A stretch of 64,000 nt of DNA from Mycobacterium sp. Root265 (GCF_001428895.1 NZ_LMJA01000030.1:647644-711643), one strand, 5' to 3'; shown: positions 1-9,028, counted from the stretch's first letter. Notes: generated by a model from the letters alone, not told the origin. Made by a program: numbers and translations.

Positions 1-734
1 TGGCCGGGGAAGCGGGGCTGGAGATTCCGGCCGGTCCGCTCACGGTGGCGATCGGCGCCGGCGGGACTGCCCGTGAGGTGCCGTGGCCGTCGGACGCCGC
101 GATCGTCCTGGCCGCCCGTGAGTCCGACGGGCTGTATGTCGGTCTGCTCGACGACCCCGAGGTCAACCCCGGGCACAACCTGGCCGGGGAGCCCCGCGGC
201 ACCCTGGCCTACGGAACCGACGGGCTGACCCGGCTGGAGCCGGCCGTCGGTGACGAACTGGTGCGCCGCGGTGCGTGGGCACGGTGCGTGCAGATCGTCG
301 GCGCCTTCGATTCCGCATTGGAGCTCACCGTCGCCCACGCTGGCGAGCGGGTGCAGTTCGGCCGCGCGTTGAGCAAGTTCCAGGCCGTGCAGCACTCACT
401 GGCCGCCATGGCCGGTGAGATCGAGCAGGCAAGGGCGGCAACGGATCTGGCCACCGCCGCGGTGACCGATCATGGTTTCGGCAGCAGCAGGGCCGATTAC
501 GCGGTGACGATCGCCAAGATCGCCGTCGGCCGGGCCGTGACCCCGGTGACGACCATCGCCCATCAGCTACACGGCGCCATCGGCGTCACCATCGAGCACC
601 AGTTGTGGTCGGCGACGATGCGGGCGCGCAGCTGGTCCGACGAGTTCGGCAGCACCGCGTCCTACGCCCGGCGTCTGGGCCGACTGGCGCTCGACGCCGC
701 CGATCCGTGGGACGTGCTGATCAGCTGTCCGTGA
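1..734 (+). CDS. Acyl-CoA dehydrogenase, C-terminal part (partial at window edge)
   Basis: The reading frame is open at the left edge, so only the last ~243 residues are present. It should oxidise an acyl-CoA thioester at the alpha-beta bond with FAD. Visible are the C-terminal helical-domain hallmarks of the family: GERVQFGRALSKFQAVQH and the active-site/FAD segment HQLHGAIGVTIEHQLW. The sequence resembles the FadE subunits that form heteromeric steroid side-chain dehydrogenases in mycobacteria, but the substrate cannot be told from this fragment. It is convergent with the nat gene, with only 3 nt between the two stop codons. Family assignment is solid; the particular FadE is not resolved. 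Confidence 0.85.
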   Translation, partial: AGEAGLEIPAGPLTVAIGAGGTAREVPWPSDAAIVLAARESDGLYVGLLDDPEVNPGHNLAGEPRGTLAYGTDGLTRLEPAVGDELVRRGAWARCVQIVGAFDSALELTVAHAGERVQFGRALSKFQAVQHSLAAMAGEIEQARAATDLATAAVTDHGFGSSRADYAVTIAKIAVGRAVTPVTTIAHQLHGAIGVTIEHQLWSATMRARSWSDEFGSTASYARRLGRLALDAADPWDVLISCP

Positions 735-737
735 CGC

Positions 738-1559
738 TCAGGTGTCCAGCACCTGACTGACCCGGGCCTCCACATCGCCGAGCCCGGACACGTCGATGCC
801 GAATCGGTTGACCAGCTGGTCGACCACGTCGGCGGCGGAGCTCAGCCGGATCTTCTCGGTGTCCCCTCCGGAGTGGATGGCGAGATTGCGGCCGCGCAGG
901 TTCCAGCGGGCGTCGTCGGTGACCAGCGCGGCGGACAGCCCGACGACGAAGACGGCGTGGGGATAGGTCGAGGAGTACCAGCTGCCGATGCTCAGATCGA
1001 CCAACGGCTGGGTGCGCAGGCTGAACTGATAGAGCGGTTGCCATTCGCCGCGCACCTGCGCCTGGAGTTGCAGGCCCTCCGGATGCTCGACGAGGCGATA
1101 GGGCTCATGCCGGGTCTGCTGCACCGGCCCGGCCTCCAGCCGGATCGGCGAGGACAGCGTCTGACCGCCGAAGCCCACGTCGACCAGGAACCGTCCGTCT
1201 GCACCGGGCACGGCGACCGCCAGCACGTTGTGGGTCAGCCCGGACTGCGGCGCGCCCGGCGGCTGCATCCACACCACCCGGCCGGCCAGCCGGTCCACCT
1301 CGTACCCGAGCGCCTCCAGCGCGTAGCCCATGACACCGTTGTTCTCGTAGCAGTAGCCGCCACGGCGGCGGCGCACCAGCTTGGCGGTCAGCGCCTCGGC
1401 GCTGAGGTCGTGCACCGGGATACCCATCAGCGGGTCGAGATTCTCGAACGGGATGGACCGGTTGTGCGCGGCGACCAAGCCGTGCAGGGTGTCCAATGTC
1501 GGCTCCGCCGGCCCCTGGTAGCCGATCCGAGCGAGGTAGGCAGCGATGTCCGGTGTCAT
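738..1559 (-). CDS. nat: Arylamine N-acetyltransferase
   Basis: Cytosolic enzyme that moves an acetyl or propionyl group from CoA to arylamines and hydrazines, including isoniazid. The 273-residue product has the full NAT catalytic triad at the classical positions: Cys70 in RRGGYCYE, His110 in GLTHNVLA and Asp127 in FLVDVGF. A TTG start 21 nt upstream is possible, but ATG at 1559 is preceded by AGGATGAGG and gives the usual length of the mycobacterial enzyme. In M. tuberculosis nat lies in the KstR-controlled hsa cholesterol operon; here it stands alone, facing the acyl-CoA dehydrogenase, and 68 bp from a KstR-type operator that points at the divergent acyltransferase operon. Confidence 0.95.
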   Translation of the reverse strand: MTPDIAAYLARIGYQGPAEPTLDTLHGLVAAHNRSIPFENLDPLMGIPVHDLSAEALTAKLVRRRRGGYCYENNGVMGYALEALGYEVDRLAGRVVWMQPPGAPQSGLTHNVLAVAVPGADGRFLVDVGFGGQTLSSPIRLEAGPVQQTRHEPYRLVEHPEGLQLQAQVRGEWQPLYQFSLRTQPLVDLSIGSWYSSTYPHAVFVVGLSAALVTDDARWNLRGRNLAIHSGGDTEKIRLSSAADVVDQLVNRFGIDVSGLGDVEARVSQVLDT

Positions 1560-1627
1560 GCCCTCATCCTGTGGCCTCAACCCCGGTTCAGGTCAACGGC
1601 CCTTTGACCGCCTACCGGTTCCATGCG

Positions 1628-1649
1628 AAACTAGAACACGTTCTAGTTT
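1628..1649. promoter_or_regulatory. KstR-type operator upstream of the acyltransferase-fadD-esterase operon
   Basis: A perfect inverted repeat with 10-bp arms (AAACTAGAAC and its complement GTTCTAGTTT) and a 2-bp AC spacer. It contains the mycobacterial KstR consensus TNNAACNNGTTNNA. It lies 18 bp before the ATG of the acyltransferase gene, where a bound TetR-family repressor would block transcription. KstR controls cholesterol catabolism, so the operon is inferred to be derepressed by sterol CoA-thioesters. Confidence 0.8.
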
Positions 1650-1667
1650 CTACATCGGAGGCATCCC

Positions 1668-2477
1668 ATGAGCTCGCCCGATATCGATCCCACCGAGATC
1701 ACCAAGTTCGACCCCAGCCTCACCGAGCGGGTGATGGGGCTGCTGCGGCCGTTCCTGAAGGCGTATCACCGCTCCGAGGTCCGCGGTCTGGAGAACTTCC
1801 CCAACGGCGGCGCGCTGGTGGTGTGCAACCACTCCGGCGGCATGTTCCCCATGGATGTGCCCATTTTCGCGGCCGACTTCTACGAGCGGTTCGGCTATGG
1901 GCGCCCGGTCTACACGTTGAGCCACGCCATGCTGATGATCGGGCCCACCGGCGACTTCTTCAAGAAGACCGGTTTCATCCTCGCCAGCCACGAGAACGCC
2001 GATGAAGCGCTGCGCTCCGGCGGAGTCGTGGTGGTGTTCCCCGGCGGCGACTACGACGTCTACCGTCCCAGCAGCGAAGCCAACAAGATCGACTTCGACG
2101 GCCGCCAGGGTTACGTGCGCGCGGCCATCAATGCCGGGGTGCCCATCGTGCCGATGGTCGGCATCGGCGGGCAGGAGACCCAGCTGTATCTGTCCCGGGG
2201 CACCTGGCTGGCCAAGCGGCTCGGCCCGATCGCCCGGCTGGCGCGCACCAAGATCGTCCCGCTGTCCTTCGGTTTCCCGTTCGGGCTGTCCGCCGTGGTC
2301 CCGATGAACGTGCCGCTGCCCGCCAAGATCGTCATGCAGGTGCTGCCGCCGGTCGATATCGAGGCCCAGTTCGGCGAGACCCCCGATATCGACGAGGTCG
2401 ACGCGCATGTCCGCCGCGTCATGCAGGGCGCCCTGGACGAACTGGCCGCCGAACGTCGCCTGCCGGTCATCGGCTGA
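1668..2477 (+). CDS. Lysophospholipid acyltransferase-like protein (Rv1428c type)
   Basis: A 269-residue protein of the PlsC/DGAT2-like acyltransferase superfamily, expected to transfer fatty acyl groups to a glycerolipid or similar acceptor at the membrane. The catalytic block is CNHSGGMFPMD (His55, Asp63), which has the longer H-to-D spacing of the MGAT-like branch rather than the HX4D of PlsC. The second block is VVVFPGGDYDVYRP near residue 120. ATG 1668 follows GGAGG with a good spacing. Its stop overlaps the start of the acyl-CoA synthetase (TGATG), so the two are probably translationally coupled. Acyltransferase, synthetase and esterase in this order match M. tuberculosis Rv1428c-fadD12-lipO. 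The exact acceptor is unknown. Confidence 0.82.
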   Translation: MSSPDIDPTEITKFDPSLTERVMGLLRPFLKAYHRSEVRGLENFPNGGALVVCNHSGGMFPMDVPIFAADFYERFGYGRPVYTLSHAMLMIGPTGDFFKKTGFILASHENADEALRSGGVVVVFPGGDYDVYRPSSEANKIDFDGRQGYVRAAINAGVPIVPMVGIGGQETQLYLSRGTWLAKRLGPIARLARTKIVPLSFGFPFGLSAVVPMNVPLPAKIVMQVLPPVDIEAQFGETPDIDEVDAHVRRVMQGALDELAAERRLPVIG

Positions 2478-4144
2478 TGGGGCTGTTCGACCTCCCCCGT
2501 CGCTTCGCTCGCCCCACCGTCGACCGGGTCACCGATACGGCGGGCCTGATCGGCACCATGGTGCGCGCCGGTGTCATCGCACCGCTGCGGCCCGACAAGT
2601 ATCTGCGCATCGGCGCGGCGATGGCCCGCGAGAACATGGGCATCACGTCGGGTTTCGCCAGCGCCGCGCAACGCTGCGGTGACCGGGTCGGCCTCATCGA
2701 CGAGCTCGGGGCGCTGACCTGGCGCGAGATCGACCAGCGCGCAGACGCGTTGGCGGCAGGGTTGCAGGCGCTGCCTTCCGGAGAGCCGCACGTCCTGGGC
2801 ATCATGGCCCGCAACCACCGCGGTTTCGTCGAAGCGCTGATCGCGGCCAACCGCATCGGCGCCGACGTGCTGCTGCTCAACACGTCCTTCGCCGGTCCGG
2901 CGCTGGCCGAGGTGTGGGAGCGCGAATCCGCAGGCCGCACCGGCGCGGTCATCTACGACGAGGAGTTCGCCCCGACCCTCGACCGTGCACTGGCCGACGC
3001 CCCGGAGGTGGCCCGCATCGTCGCCTGGACCGATACCGCGCAGACCGGGCTCACCGTGGCGCAGCTGATCACCGCGCACGCCGGGCAACAACCCCGACGC
3101 GCCAGGGAGAAGTCCAAGGTCATCCTGCTGACCTCGGGGACCACCGGAACACCCAAGGGCGCCAAGCATTCCGGGGGCGGACCCGAGGTGCTCAAGGCCA
3201 TCCTGGACCGCACCCCGTGGCACACCGAGGAGCCGGTGGTCGTCGCCGCGCCGATGTTCCACGCCTGGGGGTTCTCCCAGCTGGCCTTCGCCGCCTCGAT
3301 GGCCTGCACCGTCATCACCCGCCGCAAGTTCGATCCGGAGGCCACCCTCGCGCTGGTGGACACCCACCGGGCCACCGGGTTGTGTGTCGTGCCGGTGATG
3401 TTCGACCGCATCGTCGAGTTGCCCGACGAGATCCGCAACCGCTACAGCGGGCGCACCCTGCGCTTCGCCGCGGCATCCGGGTCCCGGATGCGTCCCGACG
3501 TCGTCACCAAGTTCATGGATCAGTTCGGCGATGTCATCTACAACAACTACAACGCGACCGAGGCCGGCATGATCGCCACCGCGACGCCGACCGATCTGCG
3601 CGCCGCACCGGACACCGCCGGAAAACCGGCCGAGGGCACCGAGATCCGGATCCTGGACCCCGACCTGCGCGTGCTACCGCCCGGCGAGACCGGCACCATC
3701 TACGTGCGCAACTCGACCCAGTTCGACGGTTACACCTCGGGCAAGACCAAGGACTTCCACGACGGGTTCATGAACTCCGGTGACGTCGGCTACCTGGACG
3801 TCGACGGCCGGTTGTTCGTGGTGGGCCGCGATGACGAGATGATCGTGTCCGGCGGTGAGAACGTCTACCCCATCGAGGTGGAGAAGACGCTGGTGACCCA
3901 CGACGCGGTGGCCGAGGCCGCCGTCATCGGAGCGGACGACGAACAGTTCGGTCAGCGGCTGGTCGCCTTCGTGGTGCTGCGCGGCCCCGACGCATCCGTG
4001 ACCGCCGATGTTTTGAAACAGTATGTCCGGGACAATCTGGCCAACTACAAGGTGCCGCGGGACATCACCATCCTGGATGAGTTGCCGCGCAACAGCACCG
4101 GAAAGATTCTGCGCAGTGAACTTGAGGACCGCATTACGGGGTAG
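2477..4144 (+). CDS. fadD12: Fatty acyl-CoA synthetase, FadD12-like
   Basis: A 555-residue ANL-superfamily adenylating enzyme that activates a carboxylic acid with ATP and CoA. Motifs run in the normal order: P-loop LLTSGTTGTPKGAKHSGGG, YNNYNATEAGM, the hinge VGRDDEMIVSGGENVYPIEVE and the C-terminal catalytic lysine in RNSTGKILRSEL. It begins inside the stop codon of the acyltransferase gene and its 3' end overlaps the likely start of the esterase gene, so the three genes form one KstR-box-controlled operon. The segment encoding LPRRFARPTV near the N-terminus coincides with a copy of a dispersed repeat (2494-2515). The substrate is not evident; the symbol rests on resemblance and operon order. 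Confidence 0.85.
   Translation: MGLFDLPRRFARPTVDRVTDTAGLIGTMVRAGVIAPLRPDKYLRIGAAMARENMGITSGFASAAQRCGDRVGLIDELGALTWREIDQRADALAAGLQALPSGEPHVLGIMARNHRGFVEALIAANRIGADVLLLNTSFAGPALAEVWERESAGRTGAVIYDEEFAPTLDRALADAPEVARIVAWTDTAQTGLTVAQLITAHAGQQPRRAREKSKVILLTSGTTGTPKGAKHSGGGPEVLKAILDRTPWHTEEPVVVAAPMFHAWGFSQLAFAASMACTVITRRKFDPEATLALVDTHRATGLCVVPVMFDRIVELPDEIRNRYSGRTLRFAAASGSRMRPDVVTKFMDQFGDVIYNNYNATEAGMIATATPTDLRAAPDTAGKPAEGTEIRILDPDLRVLPPGETGTIYVRNSTQFDGYTSGKTKDFHDGFMNSGDVGYLDVDGRLFVVGRDDEMIVSGGENVYPIEVEKTLVTHDAVAEAAVIGADDEQFGQRLVAFVVLRGPDASVTADVLKQYVRDNLANYKVPRDITILDELPRNSTGKILRSELEDRITG
2494..2515 (-). repeat. Dispersed GAGCGAAGCGAC-type short repeat inside a coding region
   Basis: On the minus strand this stretch reads GGGGCGAGCGAAGCGACGGG followed by GG. 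The same core occurs at 45398-45418 and 59764-59786, again inside reading frames and at low-conservation positions. It sits in frame near the N-terminus of the acyl-CoA synthetase. Confidence 0.55.
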
Positions 4145-5333
4145 GCCCAGGCCGCTGCTGGGCGCGCTGGCCGAGCTGACCAACGCCGCCAACGCGGTAC
4201 GCCCGTTGGGCCGGAAGGGTTACAGCACCCTGCCGACGTTCGCGTTCGGCTGGCCGACATCGGAGAACGCTCCGCTGCTGTTCACCGGTTCGGTGCTGGA
4301 CGTGATCCGGCGCGCCCTGCTGGGTCACTACCGGACCCGCAACGGCCGGATCTCGTTGGCGGTCAAGGCCATCACCTGGGGACTGCTGGCGTTGCTGCAG
4401 CGCCGGGAGGCGGAGTCGAAGCGGTACTTCGAGGATCCGTTGAAGGCAGCCCTCGGTGCGGACTATCTCGAGTCCAAGGAACCCGAGCGCCGCCCGCGCG
4501 GTGTCTTCGGAACCGGCTGGACACGTCGGCGCTACGTGCACGAGACGGCCCGCTACGGGCCGCACGGCCCCAACCTCGCCGATATCTGGATGCGGCCCGA
4601 CCTGCCCCGCGACGGCAAGGCGCCGGTGCTGCTTCAGATCCCCGGCGGTGCCTGGATGATCGGGATGCGGCGCCCGCAGGCCTATCCGATGCTGAGCAGA
4701 CTGGCCGAGCGCGGCTGGATCTGTGTGTCGATCGGTTACCGGATCAGCCCGAAATACACCTGGCCCGACCACATCGTGGACGTCAAACAGGCGATCGCCT
4801 GGGTGAAGGAGAACATCGCGGCCTACGGCGGTGATCCCGAATCCGTGTACATCAGCGGCGGTTCGGCGGGCGGGCACCTGACGGCGCTGGCCGCCCTCAC
4901 CCCGAACGACCCGAAGTGGCAGCCCGGGTTCGAGGACGCCGACACGTCGGTGGCCGCGGCGGTGCCGATCTACGGCCGTTACGACTGGTTCACCGATGCC
5001 GGCAACGGCAGGCCGGAGTTCATCAAGATCCTGGAAAAGTTCATCGTCAAGCTGCCGTTCACCGACAACCGGCAGGTCTACCTGGACGCCTCACCGATCA
5101 CCCTGGTGCACGAGGATGCGCCGCCGTTCTTCGTGCTGCACGGTGAGGACGATTCGGTGATCCCGGTGCGCGAGGGCCGCGAATTCGTGAAGGCGCTCAA
5201 GCGCGTTTCGAAGGCACCGGTCGTCTACGCCGAGATCCCGCACGCCCAGCACGCGTTCGATTTCTTCGGTTCCGCGCACGGGCACAACACCGCGGCCGCG
5301 GTGGAGCGATTCCTGAACTGGGTGCGCGGCTGA
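4116..5333 (+). CDS. lipO: Alpha/beta-hydrolase esterase, LipO-like
   Basis: A ~405-residue carboxylesterase of the hormone-sensitive-lipase-like fold. The oxyanion region is LLQIPGGAWMIG (PGGAW in place of HGGGW), the nucleophile elbow is ISGGSAGGHLTALAAL, and the acid and base are seen in HGEDDSVIPVREG and PHAQHAFDFF. No ATG fits at the N-terminus: the frame runs into the 3' end of the acyl-CoA synthetase, and the GTG at 4116 (GGAAAG about 10 nt upstream) is the most plausible start, giving a 29-nt overlap. TTG 4122 is an alternative. It is the third gene of the acyltransferase-fadD operon and may release or remodel the lipid made by its partners. Confidence 0.8.
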   Translation: MNLRTALRGRPRPLLGALAELTNAANAVRPLGRKGYSTLPTFAFGWPTSENAPLLFTGSVLDVIRRALLGHYRTRNGRISLAVKAITWGLLALLQRREAESKRYFEDPLKAALGADYLESKEPERRPRGVFGTGWTRRRYVHETARYGPHGPNLADIWMRPDLPRDGKAPVLLQIPGGAWMIGMRRPQAYPMLSRLAERGWICVSIGYRISPKYTWPDHIVDVKQAIAWVKENIAAYGGDPESVYISGGSAGGHLTALAALTPNDPKWQPGFEDADTSVAAAVPIYGRYDWFTDAGNGRPEFIKILEKFIVKLPFTDNRQVYLDASPITLVHEDAPPFFVLHGEDDSVIPVREGREFVKALKRVSKAPVVYAEIPHAQHAFDFFGSAHGHNTAAAVERFLNWVRG

Positions 5334-5403
5334 CCCAGCCTGCCGAACGGCCAGCTGGTGCACGCTTTTTCGCGGTCAGCGTGTCATGACCGGCCACTGG
5401 GAC

Positions 5404-6192
5404 TCAGCACAACGTCGTGTGGCGGCAGACCGACGGTGGTGGTGGCGGAAGCTGTGGCGGCGGCGGTAACTGCGGCCGCGGAAGTTGCGGCGGCGGTGGC
5501 AGCCGGGGCGGAGGTGGCAGCCGCGGCCCACGCGGGCCACCGTTGCCGCCGGTGTCGCTCGCCGGCGGTGGTGCCGGAGCGGGCTCGGCCGGCGCCGGGG
5601 GCCTGGCCGGAGGCAACGGGCCGGGCGGGGCCTCGGGCCCGGAGGCCGCGGGCAGCCCCGACATCGCCCAGATGGCAATTGGCTGCGGGTCGAGCATGTA
5701 ATTCGCGGGAGCGGCGGTGAGCTGCAGCTGCGTCGGCAGGACACCGGGCCTGACGTGGAAGAACACCCACCCGGTCACGTCGCCGATCACCCGCGCGGGC
5801 AGCGGGCGCGATTTCAGGACGACCGGCCGGGACGGGGGGATCTGTTCCCCGCCGCTGACCAACAGGCGGAAACCGCCGTTCGGGCCCGTTGCGTCGATGG
5901 GGGCGGACACATCGGCGAAGGAGACTTCGATGCCGAGTTCCTGCTCGTCGACGGAGTCCTGACGGACCAGGGCCATGGTGTCGGCGCGCGGGGTGACGGT
6001 GGCGCCCTTCGCGGTCAGCGGGGCACCCAGCAGCGCAGTGCCAGGAAGAATGGACACCTCGGGGTGCTCGGCGTCCGAATTCGTCGCGGTGGACGAACTC
6101 GCCGGTGCCGAATGAGGGGCCGGTCCGTAGGAGCAGCCGGTGACCAGGACCGGCGCCACGACGACCGCGGCCACGGCGCCCAGGAGTTTCAT
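5404..6192 (-). CDS. Secreted lipoprotein with proline-rich C-terminal tail
   Basis: A 262-residue predicted lipoprotein of unknown function. The signal peptide is hydrophobic and ends in the lipobox VTGC, so the mature protein should be lipid-anchored outside the membrane. The middle part (about residues 45-170) looks like a compact beta-rich domain, with segments such as GIEVSFADVSAPID and VTGWVFFHVRPG. The last ~70 residues are almost pure Pro-rich low complexity, with repeated PPPPQLP/PPPPRLP units and a final CRHTTLC. ATG 6192, just before the Lys-containing signal peptide, is preferred to the start 18 nt upstream. The tail could span the peptidoglycan or bind partners; no family was recognised. 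It is divergent from nothing and convergent with the esterase gene. Confidence 0.8.
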   Translation of the reverse strand: MKLLGAVAAVVVAPVLVTGCSYGPAPHSAPASSSTATNSDAEHPEVSILPGTALLGAPLTAKGATVTPRADTMALVRQDSVDEQELGIEVSFADVSAPIDATGPNGGFRLLVSGGEQIPPSRPVVLKSRPLPARVIGDVTGWVFFHVRPGVLPTQLQLTAAPANYMLDPQPIAIWAMSGLPAASGPEAPPGPLPPARPPAPAEPAPAPPPASDTGGNGGPRGPRLPPPPRLPPPPQLPRPQLPPPPQLPPPPPSVCRHTTLC

Positions 6193-6234
6193 GACGTCAT
6201 TCTCGCCCATCCCCGACGCCGGGGCGCGACCATG

Positions 6235-7650
6235 TCACGTCAACGCGGTCTCGATGACCGTCAGTTCCTCGGAAATCCCTGCCGCATGCCGAATGTCGCG
6301 GAGCTCCTGGACCATCGCGTCGGTCACCTCGTGCGGATCCTTGACCGTGTCGGTGTCGGAGATGACCGAGATGTTGAGCTGGTCCACATAGCTCCACACG
6401 GTGATGTTCAGACCGCTGGCCGCGGTCAGCGGACCGACCGAGTAGATCTCGGTGACGGTGGCGCCGCCGACCTTGCCCTGTTCACGCGGGCCGGGCACAT
6501 TCGAGATGTTGAGGTTGAGCACCTTGTTCTGGCCGTCCTTGTCCGACAGCCGGCGGAACAGCGCCTCCACGGCGGCCGGCGGCATGTAGGAGGCCCAGCG
6601 GGCCACCAGTTCGGGCCCGATCAACTGGCTGCTCTCCTTGGCCAGCGATGCGGCCGCACTGGCCTGACGCACCCGCTCCAGGACGTCGGGTTCGTCGACC
6701 GGCAGCGCCATCAGCACGCCGGTGAACCGGTTGCCCGAGATGCGATCGGGTGAGAAGTCGAAACTCATCGGCACCGAGGCCAGCAACGGATGGTCGGCCT
6801 TGCCCTCGTATTCCAGTTGCAGTTTGCGCAACGCACCGGAGGACATCGCCAGCACCATGTCATTGATGGTGGCGCCCAGCTGTTTTCCGGTCGACTTCAC
6901 ATCGGCCAGCGCGAGCGAGGCGGTCGCGAACCGGCGTCCGGGGGTCAGCACATGATTCATGAAGCTCGGCGGCGGAGTGAACGGTCTGGTCAGTTCCGGA
7001 CCGAACTTGTGCTGGCTGCGGCGCACCCTGGCGACACCGCCGGCGGTGTATTTGACCAGGCCCGGGATCCGCCCGATCTGGCGCAGGTGGTCGGTGAAGG
7101 CCGTGCGCACCAGCTCGGACCTGGACGGGTCGGGATCGGTGGCGTAGGAGTCGCGTTCCCGCTGCGGACCTTCCTGCAGATCCATCCCGCGGGCGAGCAG
7201 ATTGGCCGAGGCCACCCCGTCGGCCAGCGCGTGGTGGATCTTGCCGACCACGGCGATCCGGTCGTCGGCGAGTCCCTCGACGAAGTACATCTCCCACAGC
7301 GGCCGGCTGCGGTCCAGCGGAGTGCTGGCGATCTCTCCGATGGCTTCGTCGAGTTCGCGGCGGCCGCCGGGGGCGGCGACCCGCCACGGCCGAACGTGGT
7401 ACTCCAGATCGACGTCGGTGTTCTCCCGCCACATCGGGTGGTGGAATTTGAACGGGATGTCGACGAGCTGATAGCGGAACGGGTCCAGCTTGTAGAGCCT
7501 GCCGTGCAACACATTACGGAAGTCCTCGACGCCGAAGGTGCGGTCGCCGAGCCCGTGCAGGTCGATGATGGCGATCTTCAAGGTGTGCATGTGCACGTTG
7601 GGCGCTTCCGTGTACAGCAGGAACGCGTCCCAACCGCTGAGCCTTTTCAC
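6235..7650 (-). CDS. Wax ester synthase/diacylglycerol acyltransferase (WS/DGAT), Rv0221-like
   Basis: A 471-residue acyl-CoA:diacylglycerol acyltransferase or wax ester synthase, making storage neutral lipid. The catalytic HHxxxDG motif is intact as KIHHALADGVA (His139-His140, Asp144), and the C-terminal block NLNISNVPGPREQ is the second family signature. The start is a GTG at 7650 preceded by GGGGAGGAAT. The gene lies 28 bp downstream of, and in the same direction as, the LipC-like esterase. The pair reproduces lipC-Rv0221 of M. tuberculosis, where an esterase and a triglyceride synthase are co-transcribed. Confidence 0.93.
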   Translation of the reverse strand: MKRLSGWDAFLLYTEAPNVHMHTLKIAIIDLHGLGDRTFGVEDFRNVLHGRLYKLDPFRYQLVDIPFKFHHPMWRENTDVDLEYHVRPWRVAAPGGRRELDEAIGEIASTPLDRSRPLWEMYFVEGLADDRIAVVGKIHHALADGVASANLLARGMDLQEGPQRERDSYATDPDPSRSELVRTAFTDHLRQIGRIPGLVKYTAGGVARVRRSQHKFGPELTRPFTPPPSFMNHVLTPGRRFATASLALADVKSTGKQLGATINDMVLAMSSGALRKLQLEYEGKADHPLLASVPMSFDFSPDRISGNRFTGVLMALPVDEPDVLERVRQASAAASLAKESSQLIGPELVARWASYMPPAAVEALFRRLSDKDGQNKVLNLNISNVPGPREQGKVGGATVTEIYSVGPLTAASGLNITVWSYVDQLNISVISDTDTVKDPHEVTDAMVQELRDIRHAAGISEELTVIETALT

Positions 7651-7678
7651 CGGCTATTCCTCCCCTGCCTGGAGGAGT

Positions 7679-8902
7679 CTATATAACCGCCTTGGCCTTG
7701 CGTGCCGCCGAGTTTCGGTGGATCTGGTTGAGGAACAGTCCGATTGCCTTGGCCATCGCGCCGGTACGCGCACCGTCGGTCATGTCGAACCCGTGACCCG
7801 CGCCGGGGAACTCGACGTAACTGACCGGTGCGGCCGAGGTGGTTTCGAGACGGTCGACGAAGCTTCGTGCCTGGTCGACCGGGATCACGGTGTCCCCGCT
7901 GCCGTGGATGACCAGGAACGGCGGGGCGTCGCGGTGCACCCTGGCGATCGGGGACGCCTGCCGGAAGATCTCGGGATGACGGCCGATCTTGCGGCCGACG
8001 ACGACGCGTTCCAGGAAGTCGACGAATCGATCCCGCTCGACGGTGGAGCGGTCCTCCCAGTCATAACGGCCGTAGATGCCGACGACGGCGTCCACCGAGG
8101 TGTCCGCGTCGTCCGGCAGATCGCCCTGCAGTTCAGGATCATTCGGCGTCAGCCCGGCCAGTGCCGCCAGGTGCCCGCCCGCCGAGCATCCCGCGATGGC
8201 CACGAAGTTGCGGTCACCGCCGAACTTGTCGACATTGGCCCGCGCCCACGCGATTGCCGCTTTCACATCGGTCATGTGGCGCGGCCAGCGGTGGTGTGGC
8301 GCCACCCGGTAATCGATGGACAGGCAGACCCAGCCCTGCTCGGCCAGGTGCGACAGCATCGCGTAACCCTGCAGCATGCGGCTGCCGTGCACCCAGGCAC
8401 CGCCCGGGACGAACAGCAGCACCGGTGCGGGCTCGCTGGGCAGTTCCGCGGGACGCCACACGTCCAGCAGTTGCATCGGGTGGTCGCCGTAGCGCACCGA
8501 GGTGCGGTGCACGTTGCGCCGGTACTCCATGGTGTTCCACAGCGGCGGCAGCTGCTCGGGGGCCGGCCAATCCCCGGCCAGGTCGGCTGCGGGGACCACG
8601 CTGCGCAATCCGTCCTTGGCGACCGTCACCGTCTGGTCCCGCTCGGCCTTGCGCACCGCCCCGTTTCCGGGCGCGAACCAGGCTTTGGCGGTCGACGACA
8701 TCATCTCGGGGAACTGACGAAAACCCCACACGCCCATGGCGGCCAGGCCACCGAGTGGCTCGAGTTGCTTGCCGATCACCGGCAGCGAAGCCGAAGCCAC
8801 GGATAATGCGAGCATACGGTCCGCGTGATTGGCCTTCAGCAACCAGCGTGCGCGGCTCATCAGCGTGGGTCCGGGGTACCGGGTGTCCGGTGTGGCCGTC
8901 AT
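7679..8902 (-). CDS. lipC: Alpha/beta-hydrolase esterase, LipC-like
   Basis: A 407-residue carboxylesterase. The oxyanion loop is LFVPGGAWVHGSRM, the nucleophile elbow AIAGCSAGGHLAALAGL, and the Asp and His are in IHGSGDTVIPVDQ and PGAGHGFDMTDG. It is closely related in architecture to the LipO-like protein at 4116-5333, so the window carries two esterase modules, one paired with a WS/DGAT and one with a FadD. A GTG one codon upstream is possible, but ATG 8902 stands 6 nt after a TACGCT -10 hexamer, which fits a leaderless transcript. It probably forms an operon with the downstream WS/DGAT gene. Confidence 0.88.
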   Translation of the reverse strand: MTATPDTRYPGPTLMSRARWLLKANHADRMLALSVASASLPVIGKQLEPLGGLAAMGVWGFRQFPEMMSSTAKAWFAPGNGAVRKAERDQTVTVAKDGLRSVVPAADLAGDWPAPEQLPPLWNTMEYRRNVHRTSVRYGDHPMQLLDVWRPAELPSEPAPVLLFVPGGAWVHGSRMLQGYAMLSHLAEQGWVCLSIDYRVAPHHRWPRHMTDVKAAIAWARANVDKFGGDRNFVAIAGCSAGGHLAALAGLTPNDPELQGDLPDDADTSVDAVVGIYGRYDWEDRSTVERDRFVDFLERVVVGRKIGRHPEIFRQASPIARVHRDAPPFLVIHGSGDTVIPVDQARSFVDRLETTSAAPVSYVEFPGAGHGFDMTDGARTGAMAKAIGLFLNQIHRNSAARKAKAVI

Positions 8903-8908
8903 CACGCG

Positions 8909-8914
8909 AGCGTA
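8909..8914 (-). promoter_or_regulatory. -10 hexamer TACGCT of the lipC-like gene
   Basis: On the minus strand TACGCT lies 6 nt before ATG 8902 and there is no Shine-Dalgarno sequence. This spacing puts the transcription start at or near the ATG, as in leaderless mycobacterial mRNAs. Confidence 0.5.
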
Positions 8915-9028
8915 CCCGCGCAGCCCCCTCCCTAAGCAGACATTCTCGAGGATCTGTCTACACAGACGTCAAATTGTGATCCGCATCACGACCGACCGCG
9001 TAGGTGGTGCCGGTAACTTCAATTCATC

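Noticed and set aside
1580-1580. TTG start for nat
   Set aside because: The ATG at 1559 has a better ribosome site and gives catalytic residues at the standard numbers 70, 110 and 127.
5417-5701. Plus-strand Gly/Ser/Cys-rich ORF resembling a structural protein
   Set aside because: It is the antisense shadow of the Pro-rich tail of the lipoprotein on the minus strand, which has a clear signal peptide and lipobox.
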